Shown here: piece by piece, positions 23,286 through 35,293 of the stretch | Position numbering within the stretch: the first letter of the stretch is position 1 | Layout: each line of letters opens with the position of its first letter | NCBI RefSeq assembly: GCF_002776525.5 | Contig: NC_045443.1 | Coordinates: 55,009,307 to 55,073,306, forward strand | Direction of reading: 5' to 3' | DNA from: Piliocolobus tephrosceles | Lineage: Eukaryota; Chordata; Mammalia; Primates; Cercopithecidae | DNA: 64,000 nucleotides | Made by a program: the position numbers and the translations under genes | The notes under the pieces: model-generated | What the model was told of the DNA's origin: nothing | Databases searched by the model: none | Seen by the model: the letters and a program-made list of their open reading frames with translations, nothing else

Positions 23286-23433
23286 AAAACATAACACTGT
23301 GACCTTTGTCAGGTAGACTGTGGAAAAACAGGCATTCTCATAGATTGCTGGTATTGAATGCAAAAATGACATAATCCCCATAGTTTGGCAACATCTATGA
23401 AAACTACATGTAAGTTTACCATTTGATCCAGTA

Positions 23434-23738
23434 ATCTTTTTTTATTGTTGCTTTTTGAGATGGAGTCTTACTGTGTTGCCCAGGCTGGAGTGCAGTGGTG
23501 TGATCTCAGCTCACTGCAACCTCTGCCTCCAAGATTCAAGCCATTCTCCTGCCTCAGCCTCCTGAGCAGCTGGGATTACAGTCATGCACCACCATGGCTG
23601 GTTAATTTTTGTATTTTCAGTAGGACGAAGTTTCATCATGTTGGCCAGGCTGGTCTCGAACTCCTGAACTCAAGTGATCTGCTTGCCTCAGCCTCCCAAC
23701 GTGCTGGGAATTCAGGCATGAGCCACTGTGCTCAGCCT
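23434..23738 (-). mobile_element. Alu, antisense
   Basis: Full-length element from gagatggagtcttactgtg to gagccactgtgctcagcc, inserted in the L1. Confidence 0.9.
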
Positions 23739-25183
23739 TAATTATCTCACTTCTAAGAATTTAACCTGAGGAAACATCTTCGACAATATAAAATGACACG
23801 TGTAAGATTTTATATGCAGGATTATTTGTAATTGCAAAATGGAAATAACCTAAATGTGTATACACAAGGATACAGAGTGAATAAATTATATTACATTACA
23901 TACACATAATAGCATATTAGGCAGCTTTTAAGGAGTGGTTTTCAGGCTTTGCTGCTAAGTGAAAAAAGCAAAGAGCAAAAGAGAATAATAGTATGCCACT
24001 ACCATAGATAAGGAATAAGGGGAGACAATACACATGTATCTGCTTCCTTTTAACAAAAAGACGTATTAGAAGGACAAAGCAGAAAGGACTGAAATTTGTT
24101 ACTTGCAGGGGGAGAGTGGGAACAGAATGGGAGGAATATGGAGAGAGAATGACACATCTCCATATCCACTAGTGTATTATATTGACTTTTGGAATCATGT
24201 TAATGCTTTACATGTTTATAAAATAATCAACAATTTTGGGGAAGAAGTCCTAAAATTGGGTACAAATAGAAACAAAGAAACTGAATGTACATAAAAATGG
24301 AGAATCACACAGAAGGAAAAAGAAACCCAACCCACTCAAGTAACATTTGGACAAAGTATCTTGATTATATATCCTGAGTCTAAAAACAAAAGAGCTGTGA
24401 GAAATTTTGAGCTCTACTTGACAGCTTTATTGTTGGTGGTGGCACAGGTGTAGCAATTCTGAAACTATTTTTTGTATATTATAGTATTGAGCAAATAATT
24501 GCATTGATAATTGTTGGGAGCCAGAGTTCTCACTTTGAGGAGGGAGATTCAATATGGAATGGGGAAAGGTAAGGAAGAACCTTGTGGTGGTGCTGGATTG
24601 GCATACACTCACATGCTTTTTTTTTTTTTCTTTCTTTTTAAAACAAACAAAACAACATCCTAGCTATGTTTGCTGAAAGAGCAAGTTTCAATGAAGAGAT
24701 TTGGTTTCCAAATCTTGTTTTCAAAAAATCACTGTCTGCTACAAGGAACCAGGGCTTCTTGAAGATGGGACTGTTTTCATGGCTAGAGGAGGGAAAATGT
24801 AACATGGGCCTGAAAAATTTGCTAGGCCAGAAAGTAAAGAAGTGCTAAAAATGCATGAAATTATGTCAAAATGACACAGAAGCCAGCTGATGGGCTTTCC
24901 CTGGCCAAACCTGGGATAATTTGAGCATAAAAACAAGTAGTGACATTAATGGATTACATCCCACTGAATAAAACAGAATCCATGAATTCATACTGACAGT
25001 AAAAAACAAGCAAGCAAGCAAATGCGGATAGGGAAGGGAGAAGAAGGGCTCTTTACAATAGGGTGTCAACTAATGTAGAAGTAATGATGAGTTAGAAAGT
25101 CACCATTTATGCAATTACTGTGGAGTACTGATGAATAGCAAAAGCAAGGAAGGGGCCCCAGGTGGGGAAGAACAGTCAACAAT

Positions 25184-25477
25184 TGTTCTGAGAGATGGCT
25201 AATCAAACAACCCAAGGGCACAACGACCTTGTGGCACAATGACCTTGTGGCACAATGACCTGTTCGGCAAGTAGCCCCCTCCAGCACGGCCCTATAAAAC
25301 TTCCTTCCAGCCCTTGCCTCTTTGCAGGAGCTTTGCACACGAGCTCCTTCTCTGCTCTGCTTCCTGTTGCATCCTTGCAACGCATTGTCAGGTCTTAATC
25401 TGACTTTCTTTACCTACAACTGTCTTGGTAAATTCCTTTACAGCCTGCGCCACTAGCTCTAGAAAGTCACACCTGCA
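25184..25477 (+). mobile_element. Solo LTR, about 294 bp, family not recognised
   Basis: It begins TG and ends CA, and is flanked by identical 5-bp repeats ACAAT (25179-25183 and 25478-25482), as expected for retroviral integration. U3 has three 16-bp repeats (ggcacaa(c/t)gaccttgt, 25217-25261), and a TATA box tataaaac lies at 25293. No internal proviral sequence remains. Orientation is taken from the TATA box. No clear AATAAA is visible. It sits in an old L1, so it is younger than that L1. Confidence 0.75.
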
Positions 25478-25866
25478 ACAATTACCATAATTCAGGCAAG
25501 AATTGTCAGTGGATGCTGGAAGTTGGTAGAAAATTTATTGGAGAAGAGGATATTTACACAGTACCAAAGTATATTCCTACAGATTATTTATTAAATACAA
25601 GGAGAAAAAAGGAGGACAAATCTAGTGGAAACCACTTTAATCAAGTAATCAAGGTCAACAACATCCTCCCAAATAATACAAACTGACTGTAGGTGTGTCC
25701 TGATGTGATGAACATAAATTGCTGACGTAGTGTCTCTGCCAAAAATTAATTGAATCACAGGGAAACAATGGGGATAAAACAATGGGCCTGTATTCTTCAA
25801 AAACATCACTGTCATGAAAGACAAAGCAAGGCCAAGAACTGTTCCAGATTAAAAGAGACTGAAGAG

Positions 25867-26160
25867 GCCAGGCGCGGTGGCTCATGCCTGTAATCCCAGC
25901 ACTTTGGGAGGTCGAGGTGGGTGGATCACAAGGTCAGGAGATCAAGACCATCCTGGCTAACACGGTGAAACCCTGTCTCTACTAAAAAAAATACAAAAAA
26001 TTAGCCGGGCGTGGTGGTGGGCGCCTATAGTCCCAGCTACTCGGGATGCTGAGGCAGGAGAATGGCGTGAACCCGGGAGGCAGAGTTTACCGTGAGCCAA
26101 GATCTCACCACTGCACTCCAGCCTGAGCGACAGAGCGAGACTCCGTCTCAAAAAAAAAAA
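25867..26160 (+). mobile_element. AluY-like, sense, with TSD
   Basis: Full-length element flanked by aaaagagactgaagag at 25851-25866 and 26160-26175. Confidence 0.95.
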
Positions 26161-26249
26161 AAAGAGACTGAAGAGACATGACAACTACATGAAATATGTG
26201 ATTCTAGATTGTAAAAAAAGGTTTATATAAAGGATAATATTGGTATTTT

Positions 26250-26275
26250 ATTATCAATATTTCAATATTGATAAT
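26250..26275. repeat. Perfect short palindrome
   Basis: attatcaatatt, two bases, then its exact complement aatattgataat. It lies about 40 bp before a local duplication. Confidence 0.9.
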
Positions 26276-26312
26276 ATTGAAATTTGAAGATGGAATGTAT
26301 ATTAAACAACTT

Positions 26313-26464
26313 CCAAAGTTGTTTAAGCATTTATTATCATATGTAACAATAATCTAGAGATAAGGCATATCCTCAGTGACCTCATTACCTGGGGGCCCAG
26401 GTGTCTCCCATCTTTCTACTGTGCCATCCTCAGCAGATTGGCTTTTCCACTGAGGCTGGTTTCT
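26313..26464 (+). repeat. Direct duplicate, copy 1 (152 bp)
   Basis: Aligns without gaps to 27170-27321 with about ten mismatches (about 93% identity by eye). The flanks differ. Confidence 0.92.
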
Positions 26465-26469
26465 CATAT

Positions 26470-27165
26470 TCTCCTACGTACATACATGCTGATGTGCGTA
26501 GGAGAGAAGGGTCATAATCTCTGCAATAAGCCTCAAAAGGTTCAGCAAAAACAAACTAAAATAAATACCTATAATTCACATATGTACTAAAATATCTTCC
26601 TGAAAAGTACATAAAACATAGTATATAAAATATACTATAAAATTTTCTGTGAAGTTTTTAGGCCAGATTCCATATTTGCCTGTCAAATGGACTGTCTTTA
26701 GTTCCTTAATTTGTGATAGGGGTAGCTAAAAAAGTAAAATGCAGCGTAATGCATCTATTATACCTTGTAGGCTAAAGGTGACAAGCTTCATCTCTCTTTT
26801 AAAGAAATCAGGTTATTTCCCGAGGTACTAACTTTTCCAGATTGCTCTAATCAAACTCATTTGGTTATAAGCCACTCAAGCTAGTTCAAACAAAAGGTGA
26901 TAATTGCACTAAGGGGGACCAATTTTCCTGGCATTCGACAAATAGGAGACATACTGGGATTAGGCATCAACAGACTAGAGCTGGAGAGTGGCTCTGGATT
27001 TAAGCAGAAATGTGTGGGCCTCAGCTCCATGCTTTGGCATTAGTGTGAATGATGACACCTTGCATATTTCTGTGTCCAACTGGCAGGCCTAGGGATTGGC
27101 TATCCTTGAGTTAGGTATCTGATTTGATCAGTTGTGATGCTCTTGGCTAAAAGTAACAAAAAGCC
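26470..27165. other. Intergenic between duplicates, no feature recognised
   Basis: AT-rich spacer. Scattered text near 26860-26900 and 27130-27165 suggests an old interspersed repeat, family not named. Confidence 0.3.
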
Positions 27166-27169
27166 CAAT

Positions 27170-27321
27170 CCAAAGTTGTTTAAGCATTTATTATCATATA
27201 TAACAATAATCTAGAGATAGAGCATGTCCTCAGTGACCGCATTACCTGGGGGCCCAGGTGTCTCCCATCTTTCTGCTCTGCCATCCTCAACAGGTTGGCT
27301 TTTCCACGGAGGCTGGTTTCT
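27170..27321 (+). repeat. Direct duplicate, copy 2 (152 bp)
   Basis: Partner of 26313-26464, 857 bp downstream. Here the sequence continues on both sides as one old mid-repetitive element, so this is probably the source copy. Confidence 0.92.
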
Positions 27322-27420
27322 TTCATGATTCCAAGTTGGCTGTTATGGCTTCAGGCATTACAGGGGTTGACAACACTGGGAGACAGAAAATGAACTGTCC
27401 TTCTCATGTGTTCCATTTTT

Positions 27421-27686
27421 TAAAAAATTTCTCAAAAAAACAAAAACAAAAGCAAAAACAAAAAACGGGATACATGGGCAGAATGTGCAAGTTTGTTACA
27501 TAGGTATACATACGTGCGCCATGGTGGTTTGCTGCACCTATTGACCCATTTTCTAAGTTCCCTCCCCTCATCCCTCACCCCACAACAGGCCCTGGTGTGT
27601 GTTGTTCCCCTCTCTGTGTCCATGTGTTCTCAATGTTCAACTCCCACTTATGAGTGAGAACATACGGTGTTTGGTTTTCTGTTCCT
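27421..27686 (-). mobile_element. Primate L1 (L1PA-like) 3' end, antisense, 5'-truncated
   Basis: 'cagaatgtgcaagtttgtta', 'cgccatggtggtttgctgca' and 'cttatgagtgagaacatacg' are reverse-complement L1PA 3'UTR. The TSD atgtgttccattttt lies at 27406-27420 and 27687-27701. The tail side is A/C-rich rather than T-rich on the + strand, which is unexpected. Confidence 0.9.
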
Positions 27687-27988
27687 ATGTGTTCCATTTT
27701 TAGGGCAGGGAAAAATGTTCCCAGAAGGTCTCCAACAAACTTCCCCTTACATCTCATTGGCAGATTAAGCAAGGCAAATGACAATTATCATGGTTGACTT
27801 AGACTAATCAAGGTTCATCCTATTAGGCTGTGAAGGTGCTCAGCCTGTCATATTACATTTGGCTAAGATAACAAAGGAATTTTTCTATTAGGATGGAAAA
27901 TGAAAATGAGACAATGGTATTGAATGCAGTGTTGCACTCCCTGGCCAGTCATGGTGATGGTAAGTGGTTATTTGGTCTAGTAAATTAT

Positions 27989-28279
27989 CTTTTTTTTTTT
28001 TTTTTGAGACAGGGTCCGCTCTGTTGCCCAGGCTGGGGTGCAGTGGCATGATGTCAGCTCACTGTAACCTCTGCTTCCTGGGCTCAAGCGATTCTTCAGC
28101 CTCAGCCTCCTGAGTATTTGGGACTAAAGACGTGAACCACTATGCCCTGCTGTTTTTTGTGGTATTTGTAGAGATGGGGTTTCGCCATGTTGCTTAGGCT
28201 AGTCTCGAACTCCTGAGCAGCTCAAAGTGATTCGCCTGTCAAAGTGCTGGAATTACAGGTCTGAGCCACCACATTTGTC
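27989..28279 (-). mobile_element. AluJ-like, antisense
   Basis: Poly-T lead and diverged Alu. 'taaattatct' before and 'taaattatcc' after form a TSD. Confidence 0.85.
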
Positions 28280-29305
28280 TAAATTATCCTTTAGGGAAAG
28301 AAAATCTGTGCATAAAAAAAGTTCTGTTAGAAGATGTGGGCAGGCAGGCAATTATTGGCATCTCAAATATACTAATATTTGCCACATCATAAAATGTAAT
28401 GAAAGTAATTATCTGATGGACATATTATTTTATCTATTTCAAAATACATAATAGCTTCTTGTTTAATTACACAAATATACAATCCTTTTGAAAAACTTAA
28501 GCTATAAACAAAGAAAATAATTGCAGTTGTAAAGAGAAGCGAGAAGTATATTTACTACTATGGTATGACCTTTAGGTCTAGAAAAACCAAGGAGATCAAG
28601 ATAATGAGAAGACAAGTCACATACTGGAAGAAAATATTTGCAAAAGACATATCTGAAAATGGACTGTTATCCAAAGTAAACAAAGAACTCTTAAAATTCA
28701 ATAATAAGAAAACAATTTGATTAAAAAATTTTTTTGAACAGACACTTGAACCTGAACAGACACCTCCCTAAAGAAGATATACAGATGGCAAATAAGCAGG
28801 TATAAAGATGGTCAACATCATATGTCATCAGGGAATTGCTAATTAAAACAATGAGATGTCACTACACACTATACCAGCAGGACAGAGACAGCAAGGAAGT
28901 GCCACACTTATTAGAATGGCCAAAATCTAAAATATTGAAAATACCAAATATGGGTGAGGATGTGGAGCAAGAAAAACTCTCATTTATTGCTGCTGGTGGG
29001 AATGCAAAATGGTGTAGTCACTTTGGAAGACGGTTAGGCAGTTTCTTACAAAACTAAACATATTCTCACTAACAATCCAGCAATCATGCTCCTTGGTATT
29101 TACCCAAATGAGCTGAAATCTTACATTCACACACAAATCTGGACATGGATGTTTATAGCAGCATTATTTATAAATGCTAAAACTTGGAAGTAACCAAGAT
29201 GCCCTTCAGTAGGTGAATGAATAATTAAACTGTGGTAGATCCAGACAGTCGAATGTATTCAGTGCTAAAAAGAAATGAGCTATCAAGATGTGAAAAGACA
29301 CAGAG

Positions 29306-29452
29306 TAGGCTGAGTTCAGTGGCTCACGCCTATAATCCCAGGACTTTGGGAGGCTGAGGTGGTAGAATTGCTTGAGCCTAGGAGTTCAAGACCAGCCTGG
29401 GCAACATAGTGAGATCCGTGTCCACAAAAAAGAAAAAAAAAAGAAAAGAAAA
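29306..29452 (+). mobile_element. Alu monomer (FLAM-like), sense
   Basis: A single left arm with an A-rich tail. Confidence 0.8.
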
Positions 29453-29471
29453 GACATGGAGTAAACTTAAA

Positions 29472-29790
29472 TGTGGTTAAGCATGGTGGCTCATGCCAGT
29501 AATCCCAGCACTTTGCGAGGCCAAGGTGAGAGGATGGCTTCAGTCCAGGATGTTGAGACCAGCTGGGCAATGTAATGAGACCTTGTCTCTATAAGAAAAT
29601 AAAGTTAGCCATGGTGGTGGATGCCTGTAGTTCCAGCTTCTCAGGAGGCCAAGGTGGGAGGATCCCAGGAGCCTAGCAGTTTGAGGCAGCAGTGAGCTAC
29701 GATAGCGCTACTGCACTCCGGCCTGGATGACAGAGTGAGGCCCTGTCCCAAACAAAAAAAACAAATCAACCAACTAACAACAACAACAGA
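29472..29790 (+). mobile_element. AluJ-like, sense
   Basis: Diverged full-length dimer with a (CAA)n-rich tail, directly behind the monomer. Confidence 0.85.
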
Positions 29791-29977
29791 AACTTAAATG
29801 CACATTACTAAGTAGAGGAAGTTAGCTGAAAAGGGTGTATGCTGTGTAATTCCAACTATATGACCTTCTGGTAAAGGAAAAACCTTGACTGTGAAATGAG
29901 CAGTGTTTTCCAGTAGTTACTGGGGAGGGAGGGATGAATAGGCAGCACAGAGGATTTTTAGGACAGTGAAACTATCC

Positions 29978-30279
29978 TTTTTATTTATTTATTTTGAGAT
30001 AGAGTCTCGCTCTGTCGTCCAGGCTGAAGTGCAGTGGTGTGATCTCAGCTCACTGCAACTTCCATCTCCTGGGTTTAAGTGATTCTCATGCCTCAGTCTC
30101 CCTAGTAGCTGGGACTACAGGTGCATGCCACCATGCCTGGCTAATGTTTTTGTATTTTTAGTAGAGACAGGGTTTTGCCATGTTGACCAGGCTGGTCTTG
30201 GACTCTTGGCCTCAAGTGAGCCATCCACCTTGGCCTCCCAAAGTGCTAGGATTACAGGTATGAGCCACCAAACCTGGCC
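29978..30279 (-). mobile_element. Alu, antisense, with 19-bp TSD
   Basis: Flanked by taggacagtgaaactatcc (29959-29977) and taggacaatgaaactattc (30280-30298), two mismatches. It begins with a (TTTA)n tract. Confidence 0.93.
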
Positions 30280-31288
30280 TAGGACAATGAAACTATTCTG
30301 TGTGATACTGTAGTGGTGGGCATGTTATTATACATTTGTCAAAACCCAAAGGATGTGCAACTCCAAGAGTGAACCCTAATGCAAATGATGGATAATGATA
30401 TGTAGGTTCATCAATTGTAAAAAACATACTTACCACTCTGGTGTGGGATGTTGATAGTGGAAGAGGCTATGCATGTGTGGGGACAGGCAGCAGATGGGAA
30501 TTCTCTTTACTTTTCTGCTCAGTTTTGCTGTGAACCTAAAACTCCTCTAAAAAATAAAACCTATTAAAAAAACACACAAAAAACAAAAACAAAACAAGAC
30601 AAAAAATGAAGGAGAAATCTGAAAATGACTTGAAGAAAACAATTCCATTTACATTAGCAGCAAAAAAAGATACAGGAATAAATTTAACAAAAGTAGTACA
30701 AAACTTGTACTCTGAAAACTAAAAAAGGAATTAAAAGATTATTGTTAAATTAATGAAGACATAAATAAATGGAAAGACATCTAACGTTCATGGATTGGAA
30801 TGTTTAATGTTGCAAACATGGCAATACTCCCCAAATTGACTCACAGATTAAACACAATCTCTGTAAAAACTATTATATTTGTTTTTATATTATATTAAAC
30901 TATTATATTTGTGGCTATTTTTTTAAATAATGGTGCCAACCAAATTAAATCAGAGAAAAAAGGAAATAGTCTTTTTAACAAATGGTGCTCGGACAACTGA
31001 ATATCACATACAAAAGAATAAAGTTAGATCCCTACCTCATGCCATAGACAAAAATTAACTCATAATGATGGATCATAGACTTAAATGTAGAAATAGTACT
31101 ATGAAAATCTTAGAATAAAATGTGGGAGTAAATCTTTGTGATGTTGGGTTAGGCAAAGCATTCTTAGACATGATGTCAGCACCACAAGTGAAAAATGAAC
31201 AAGCAGATAAATTGGACTTGATCAAAATTAAAACAAACTAACTAAAAACCTTTTGTGCTTCAAAGGACACCACCAAGAAAAGACGATA

Positions 31289-31611
31289 GGGGCTGGGCGT
31301 GGTGGCTCATGCCTGTAATCCTAGCACTTTGGGAGGCCGAGGTGGGTGGATCATGAGGTCAGGAGATCCAGATCATCCTGGCTAACATGGCAAGACTCTG
31401 TCTCTACTAAAAATACAAAAAAAAAAAAAAAAAAAAAATTAGCCGGGAGTGGTGGTGGGTACCTATAGTCCCAGTGACTTGGGAGGCTGAGGCAGGAGAA
31501 TGACATGAACCTGGAAGGCAGAGCTTGCAGTGAGCCGAGATCGCGCTACTGCACTCCAGCCTGGACAAGAGTGAGATTCCATCTCGGGGGGGAAAAAAAA
31601 AGAAAAAAAGA
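31289..31611 (+). mobile_element. AluY-like, sense
   Basis: Full-length element with an unusually long central A-tract (about 22 A at 31417-31438) and a G-run before the tail. 'aagaaaagacgatag' before and 'aagaaaagacaatag' after form the TSD. Confidence 0.92.
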
Positions 31612-31806
31612 AAAGACAATAGAATGGAAGAAAATATTTGCAAATCAAATATTGATGAGACTTCTATCCAAAAAAAAAAAAATAACTCTTAAAACAACAA
31701 AAAGACAAATAACTCAATTGATAAATGGGTGAAGGATCTGAACAGACATTTCTTCAAAGAGAAGACATACAAACGGCCAAAATGCACATGAAAGATGCTC
31801 CATATT

Positions 31807-32168
31807 TGTACTAGTCTGTTTTCACAGTGCTATAAGGAAACTACCTGAGACTGGGTAGTTTATAAAGAAAAAGGTTTAATTGACTCACAGTTTTGCATGG
31901 CTGGGGAGGCCTCAGGAAACTCACAATCATGGTAGAAGGTGAATGGAGAAGCAAGTACCTTCTTCATATGGCAGCAGGAGAGAGAGAGCAAGGAAGTGCC
32001 ACACTTTAAAACCATCAGCTCTTGTGAGAACTCACTCACTCTCAAGAGGAGAGCATTGTGGAAACCACCCCCATGATCCAAACACCTCCCACCAGGTCCC
32101 TCCCTTGACATGTGGGGATTGCAATTTGAGATGAGATTTGGGTGGGGACACAGAGCCAAACTATATCA
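31807..32168 (-). mobile_element. THE1/MST-type MaLR solo LTR, antisense
   Basis: On the - strand it begins TGATATAGTTTGGCTCTGTG and ends GACTAGTACA, the THE1 LTR layout. An exact 5-bp TSD ATATT flanks it (31802-31806 and 32169-32173). Confidence 0.95.
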
Positions 32169-32397
32169 ATATTGTAGGCCATTAGGGAAATGCAAACCAA
32201 ACCACAACAAGATCCCACTTCATTTCCACCAAGATGGCTATAATAAAGAAAATGGACAGTAATAAATGGTGGCAAGGATTCAGAGAAATTGGAAACCATC
32301 CAGCTGGTGGGAATATCTTTTTGGGGTAATGAAAATGTTTGAAAATTGATTGTTGCAATGGTTGCATAGCTTTGTGAATATATGAAAAACCACTGGT

Positions 32398-32678
32398 GGA
32401 GTCAGAGTCTTACTCTGTTGCCTAGTCTGGAGTACAGGGGTGCAATCTTAGCTCACTGCAACCTCCGCCTCCTGGGTTCAAGTGATTCCTGTGCCTCAGC
32501 CTCCTGAGTAGCTGGGACTACAGGTGTGTGCCACCATGCCTGGCTAATTTTTGTATTTTTATAGAGGCGGGGTTTCCTCATGTTAGCCAGGCTGGTCTTG
32601 AACTCCCGACCTCAAGTGATCCACTCTCTTTGGCCTCGCAGAGTGCTGGAATTACAGGCATGAGCCACCATGCCTGGC
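32398..32678 (-). mobile_element. Alu, antisense
   Basis: Almost complete, without a clear poly-T lead. It abuts the MST LTR directly. Confidence 0.88.
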
Positions 32679-33082
32679 CTGCTATGGTTTAAATGCCTAT
32701 GTCTCTCCAAAATTTGTGTTGAAATTTAATCTCCATTGTGGTGTTATTAAGAGGTGGGGCCATTTGGTAAGTGGGTAAGTCATGAGTGCTCTGCCCTTGT
32801 GAATGGGATTGGTGCCCTTATAAAAGAGGCTTCAGGGAGCTGCCTGCCTGGTCCTTCTGTCTCTTCTGCCATGTGGGAACACAGTGCCTCTTCCACTATG
32901 TGAGGTTGCAGCAACAAAGCACTACTCTTGGAAGCAGAGACAAGCCCTTAGCAGACACTGAACCTGCTAGTGCTTTGATCTTGGACTCCCCAGCCTTTGG
33001 AATTGTGATAAATACGTGTCTATTATTTATAAATTACCCAGTCTAGGGTATTTTGTGATAGTGGCATAAAATAACTAAGACA
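32679..33082 (+). mobile_element. MST-type MaLR LTR, sense
   Basis: Begins tgctatggtttaaatgcc and ends aataactaagaca, with ttataaaaga at 32818 and 'ataaattacccagtctaggg' near the end, as in MST LTRs. Confidence 0.9.
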
Positions 33083-33295
33083 GTATTTGTGGTGATGGAA
33101 ATGAGAAAATGGTTGGCTCTGGGGCTGGACAGGAACTGACTATAAAGACCCATGAGAGAACTTTCCAGAGTGAAGGAAATATTCTGTGTCTTGTTTTTGG
33201 AGGAAGCTACATGGGTGCACGCAATTGTGAAAACAAATTGTGCAGTTACTATTTGTGTATTTTAATTACAACTCAATTAAAAAGTGATAGATTTT
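33083..33295 (+). mobile_element. Old L1 3'UTR scrap
   Basis: 'ggtgatggaaatgagaaaat', 'ggaggaagctacatgggtgc' and 'aactcaattaaaaagtgat' follow an L1M 3'UTR. Confidence 0.55.
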
Positions 33296-33795
33296 ATGTG
33301 CCTCCTGATGGGTGCACACAAAGTCACTTATGAAATACTACCAACATTTTTGAATCTGAATCTGATCAAGCTCCTAGATCTAAACATCAATTTACAGGAA
33401 ATAGAGGGAATAAAAAAAACCTTATTTAATGACACCTTGGGGATGCGATCTGCAAAACTCAGACTGTGGGAATTATATTGTAGTACTTACACCAAGGTAG
33501 GGGCCCCTGTTCTGACCCTCCTCTGGCTGGACCCCTCTACTTAATATAGAATTAAACATTAATTTTAACCCCAAAGAAAAACATCATCAATACTTTTTTG
33601 TTTGTATCAACATATATTAATCATTAAAAAAGAAATCCTATTATGCATATTATTTTACAACTTGTTTTTTGATAACAGTGCATCTTGGGGCATCCTCTTT
33701 TGTCAACATACAAGTCTACCTCATTCTTTTTAATATGGTATCAAATTGTATATGACAGTTTTTCTCAGCCTTTTAGACTTTTTTTCTTTTTTCTT
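33296..33795. other. Intergenic, no feature recognised
   Basis: AT-rich. The 86-codon frame at 33284-33544 is not recognisable. Confidence 0.3.
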
Positions 33796-33796
33796 T

Positions 33797-34079
33797 TTTG
33801 AGACGGAGTCTCACGTTGTCACTCAGGCTGGAGTGCAGTGGCATGATCTTGGCTCACTGCAACCTCCACCTCCCAGGTTCAAGCGATTCTCCTGCCTTAG
33901 CCTCTTGAGTAGCTGGGATTACAGGTGCCTGCCAGCATGCCTGGCTAATTTTTGTATTTTTAGTACAGATGGGGTTTCACCATCTTGGCCAGGCTGGTCT
34001 TGAACTCATGACCTCATGATCCACCCACCTCGGCCTTTCAAAGCGTTGGGATTATAGGTGTGAGCCACTGCACCCAGCA
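33797..34079 (-). mobile_element. AluS-like, antisense
   Basis: Full length. 'tagacttttttt' before and 'tagacatttttt' after form the TSD. Confidence 0.92.
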
Positions 34080-34369
34080 TAGACATTTTTTCTTATTACT
34101 GTCCCATGAAGTTTTAATACCACATATATACTATATATCTGTTTATATGCTTTACACATATCTATGATTTAGAAAAAAAAATTTCCCTCAAGAATCAATT
34201 TTCACCTCCTGGTTGTGATATTGCCCCTCTGTGAATACGTGATATAGGTATTCCATATCCTATTTCACAAGTGTAGTACTTTTGATATTCCAATACTGCA
34301 TTACCCATATTTATGCATATATTTTGTTTCTGTAGGATATATTTCTAGAATTGAAAGGCTGTGTTGAAA

Positions 34370-34920
34370 GTTATTAATATTTAATTGATATTGCTAAAGA
34401 TTGTGCCAATTATATGCCAATCAACATATATTGAGAATCTGGCTTCAGTTTTTACACTTAAGTCACAAATCCATTTGAAATTTATTCTGGGAAGAAGGTA
34501 AAGATCTAATTATCTTTCTCCTCTAAATCTAGTTCAATGTACTTATACAGTTTACTGGATTCATCTTTTCTTGATTTACCACATATTAAATTTGGTAAGT
34601 GCTCTTAGATATATTCAGGCTTTGAATTCTGTTCCACGACTGTTTGTTTATTCCATTACCATGCTATGTTTATTATTCTTGTTTTACGCATTATTATAAT
34701 ACAATTCCCCTTTATGAATTCTATTTTCTTGTTTTTTTTTTCATGTTTTCTCTCAATGAATTTTGGAGTAATTCTGTTTAGTCCCAAACAAGCAAACAAA
34801 AAACAAAAACAGGCTCTTAAAATACTTTTGGGATTAATATTGGAATTTTACCAAATTTGTGGATTAACTTAGTGAGACTGTAGAATGCTTTTAGAGTACA
34901 TTACAGAGTTACATTTAAAA
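34370..34920 (-). mobile_element. Old L1 fragment, antisense
   Basis: 'tgaaatttattctgggaaga', 'ttgaattctgttccacgact', 'ccattaccatgctatgttta' and 'ttgggattaatattggaatt' follow reverse-complement old-L1 ORF2. Confidence 0.6.
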
Positions 34921-34999
34921 TAAGACAGAGAAAAAAAGAAATAATGTTGATTTAATGATGTATACTTCTATATTAGAATACTTTTGAGCTGTAAATGAC

Positions 35000-35265
35000 A
35001 AAAATCCAGGTAAAACCCAAGGTTAAGTATAAAAGAGAGTTTATTGGCTCATTTAACAGATAAGTACAGTGGTAAAACTAGTTTTCAGGCATGTCTGGAT
35101 CTCTGGGTTCAAACAATGTCATCAGGATTTGGTCTCTCTGTCTTCCAGCTCAGCTTCTTTAGCCTCCATATTAGACAAACCTCCATGTGGTAGCAAAGGT
35201 GGCCTGTCTGCTCTGTGTCTGTATGGTCTTTAGCACCTGCAGTATAACATCAGAGGGAAGAAGCT
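35000..35265. repeat. Mid-repetitive element, unassigned
   Basis: 'agagtttattggctcattta' and 'atgtctggatctctgggttc' follow a widespread primate repeat that I cannot name. The 27130-27420 region looks related. Confidence 0.4.
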
Positions 35266-35293
35266 TTTTTTTTTTTTTAAATAGTGTCAGCGG

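Larger units (their letters stand above)
23290..26240 (+). mobile_element. Old L1 (L1ME-like) 3' end, with insertions
   Basis: Typical 3' L1 text: 'accatttgatccagtaatc' (23420), 'taattgcaaaatggaaataac' (23830), 'agaatccatgaattcatact' (24976), 'ctgttccagattaaaagaga' and 'gacatgacaactacatgaaa' (25840-26195). It is interrupted by an Alu (23434), a solo LTR (25184) and an Alu (25867). No ORF survives. The section 24250-24700 is less certain. Confidence 0.65.
28600..30568 (+). mobile_element. Old L1 3' end, sense, with three Alu insertions
   Basis: 'ggaagaaaatatttgcaaaa' (28626), 'gctggtgggaatgcaaaatg' (28992), 'tggatgtttatagcagcatt' (29148) and a 3'UTR ending in aaaaaataaaacc (30548). Coding frames are broken. 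Confidence 0.8.
30600..32397 (+). mobile_element. Second old L1 3' region, sense, with Alu and THE1 insertions
   Basis: 'aattaactcataatgatgga' (31053), 'aaacggccaaaatgcacatg' (31771), after the LTR 'ggccattagggaaatgcaaa' (32178) and 3'UTR-like 'gttgcaatggttgcatagct' (32351). ORF2 remnants are out of frame. Confidence 0.78.

Noticed and set aside
24103..25385. Short ORFs in the 24-25 kb region as small genes
   Set aside because: They lie in an old L1 3' region and the solo LTR; no conserved protein features.
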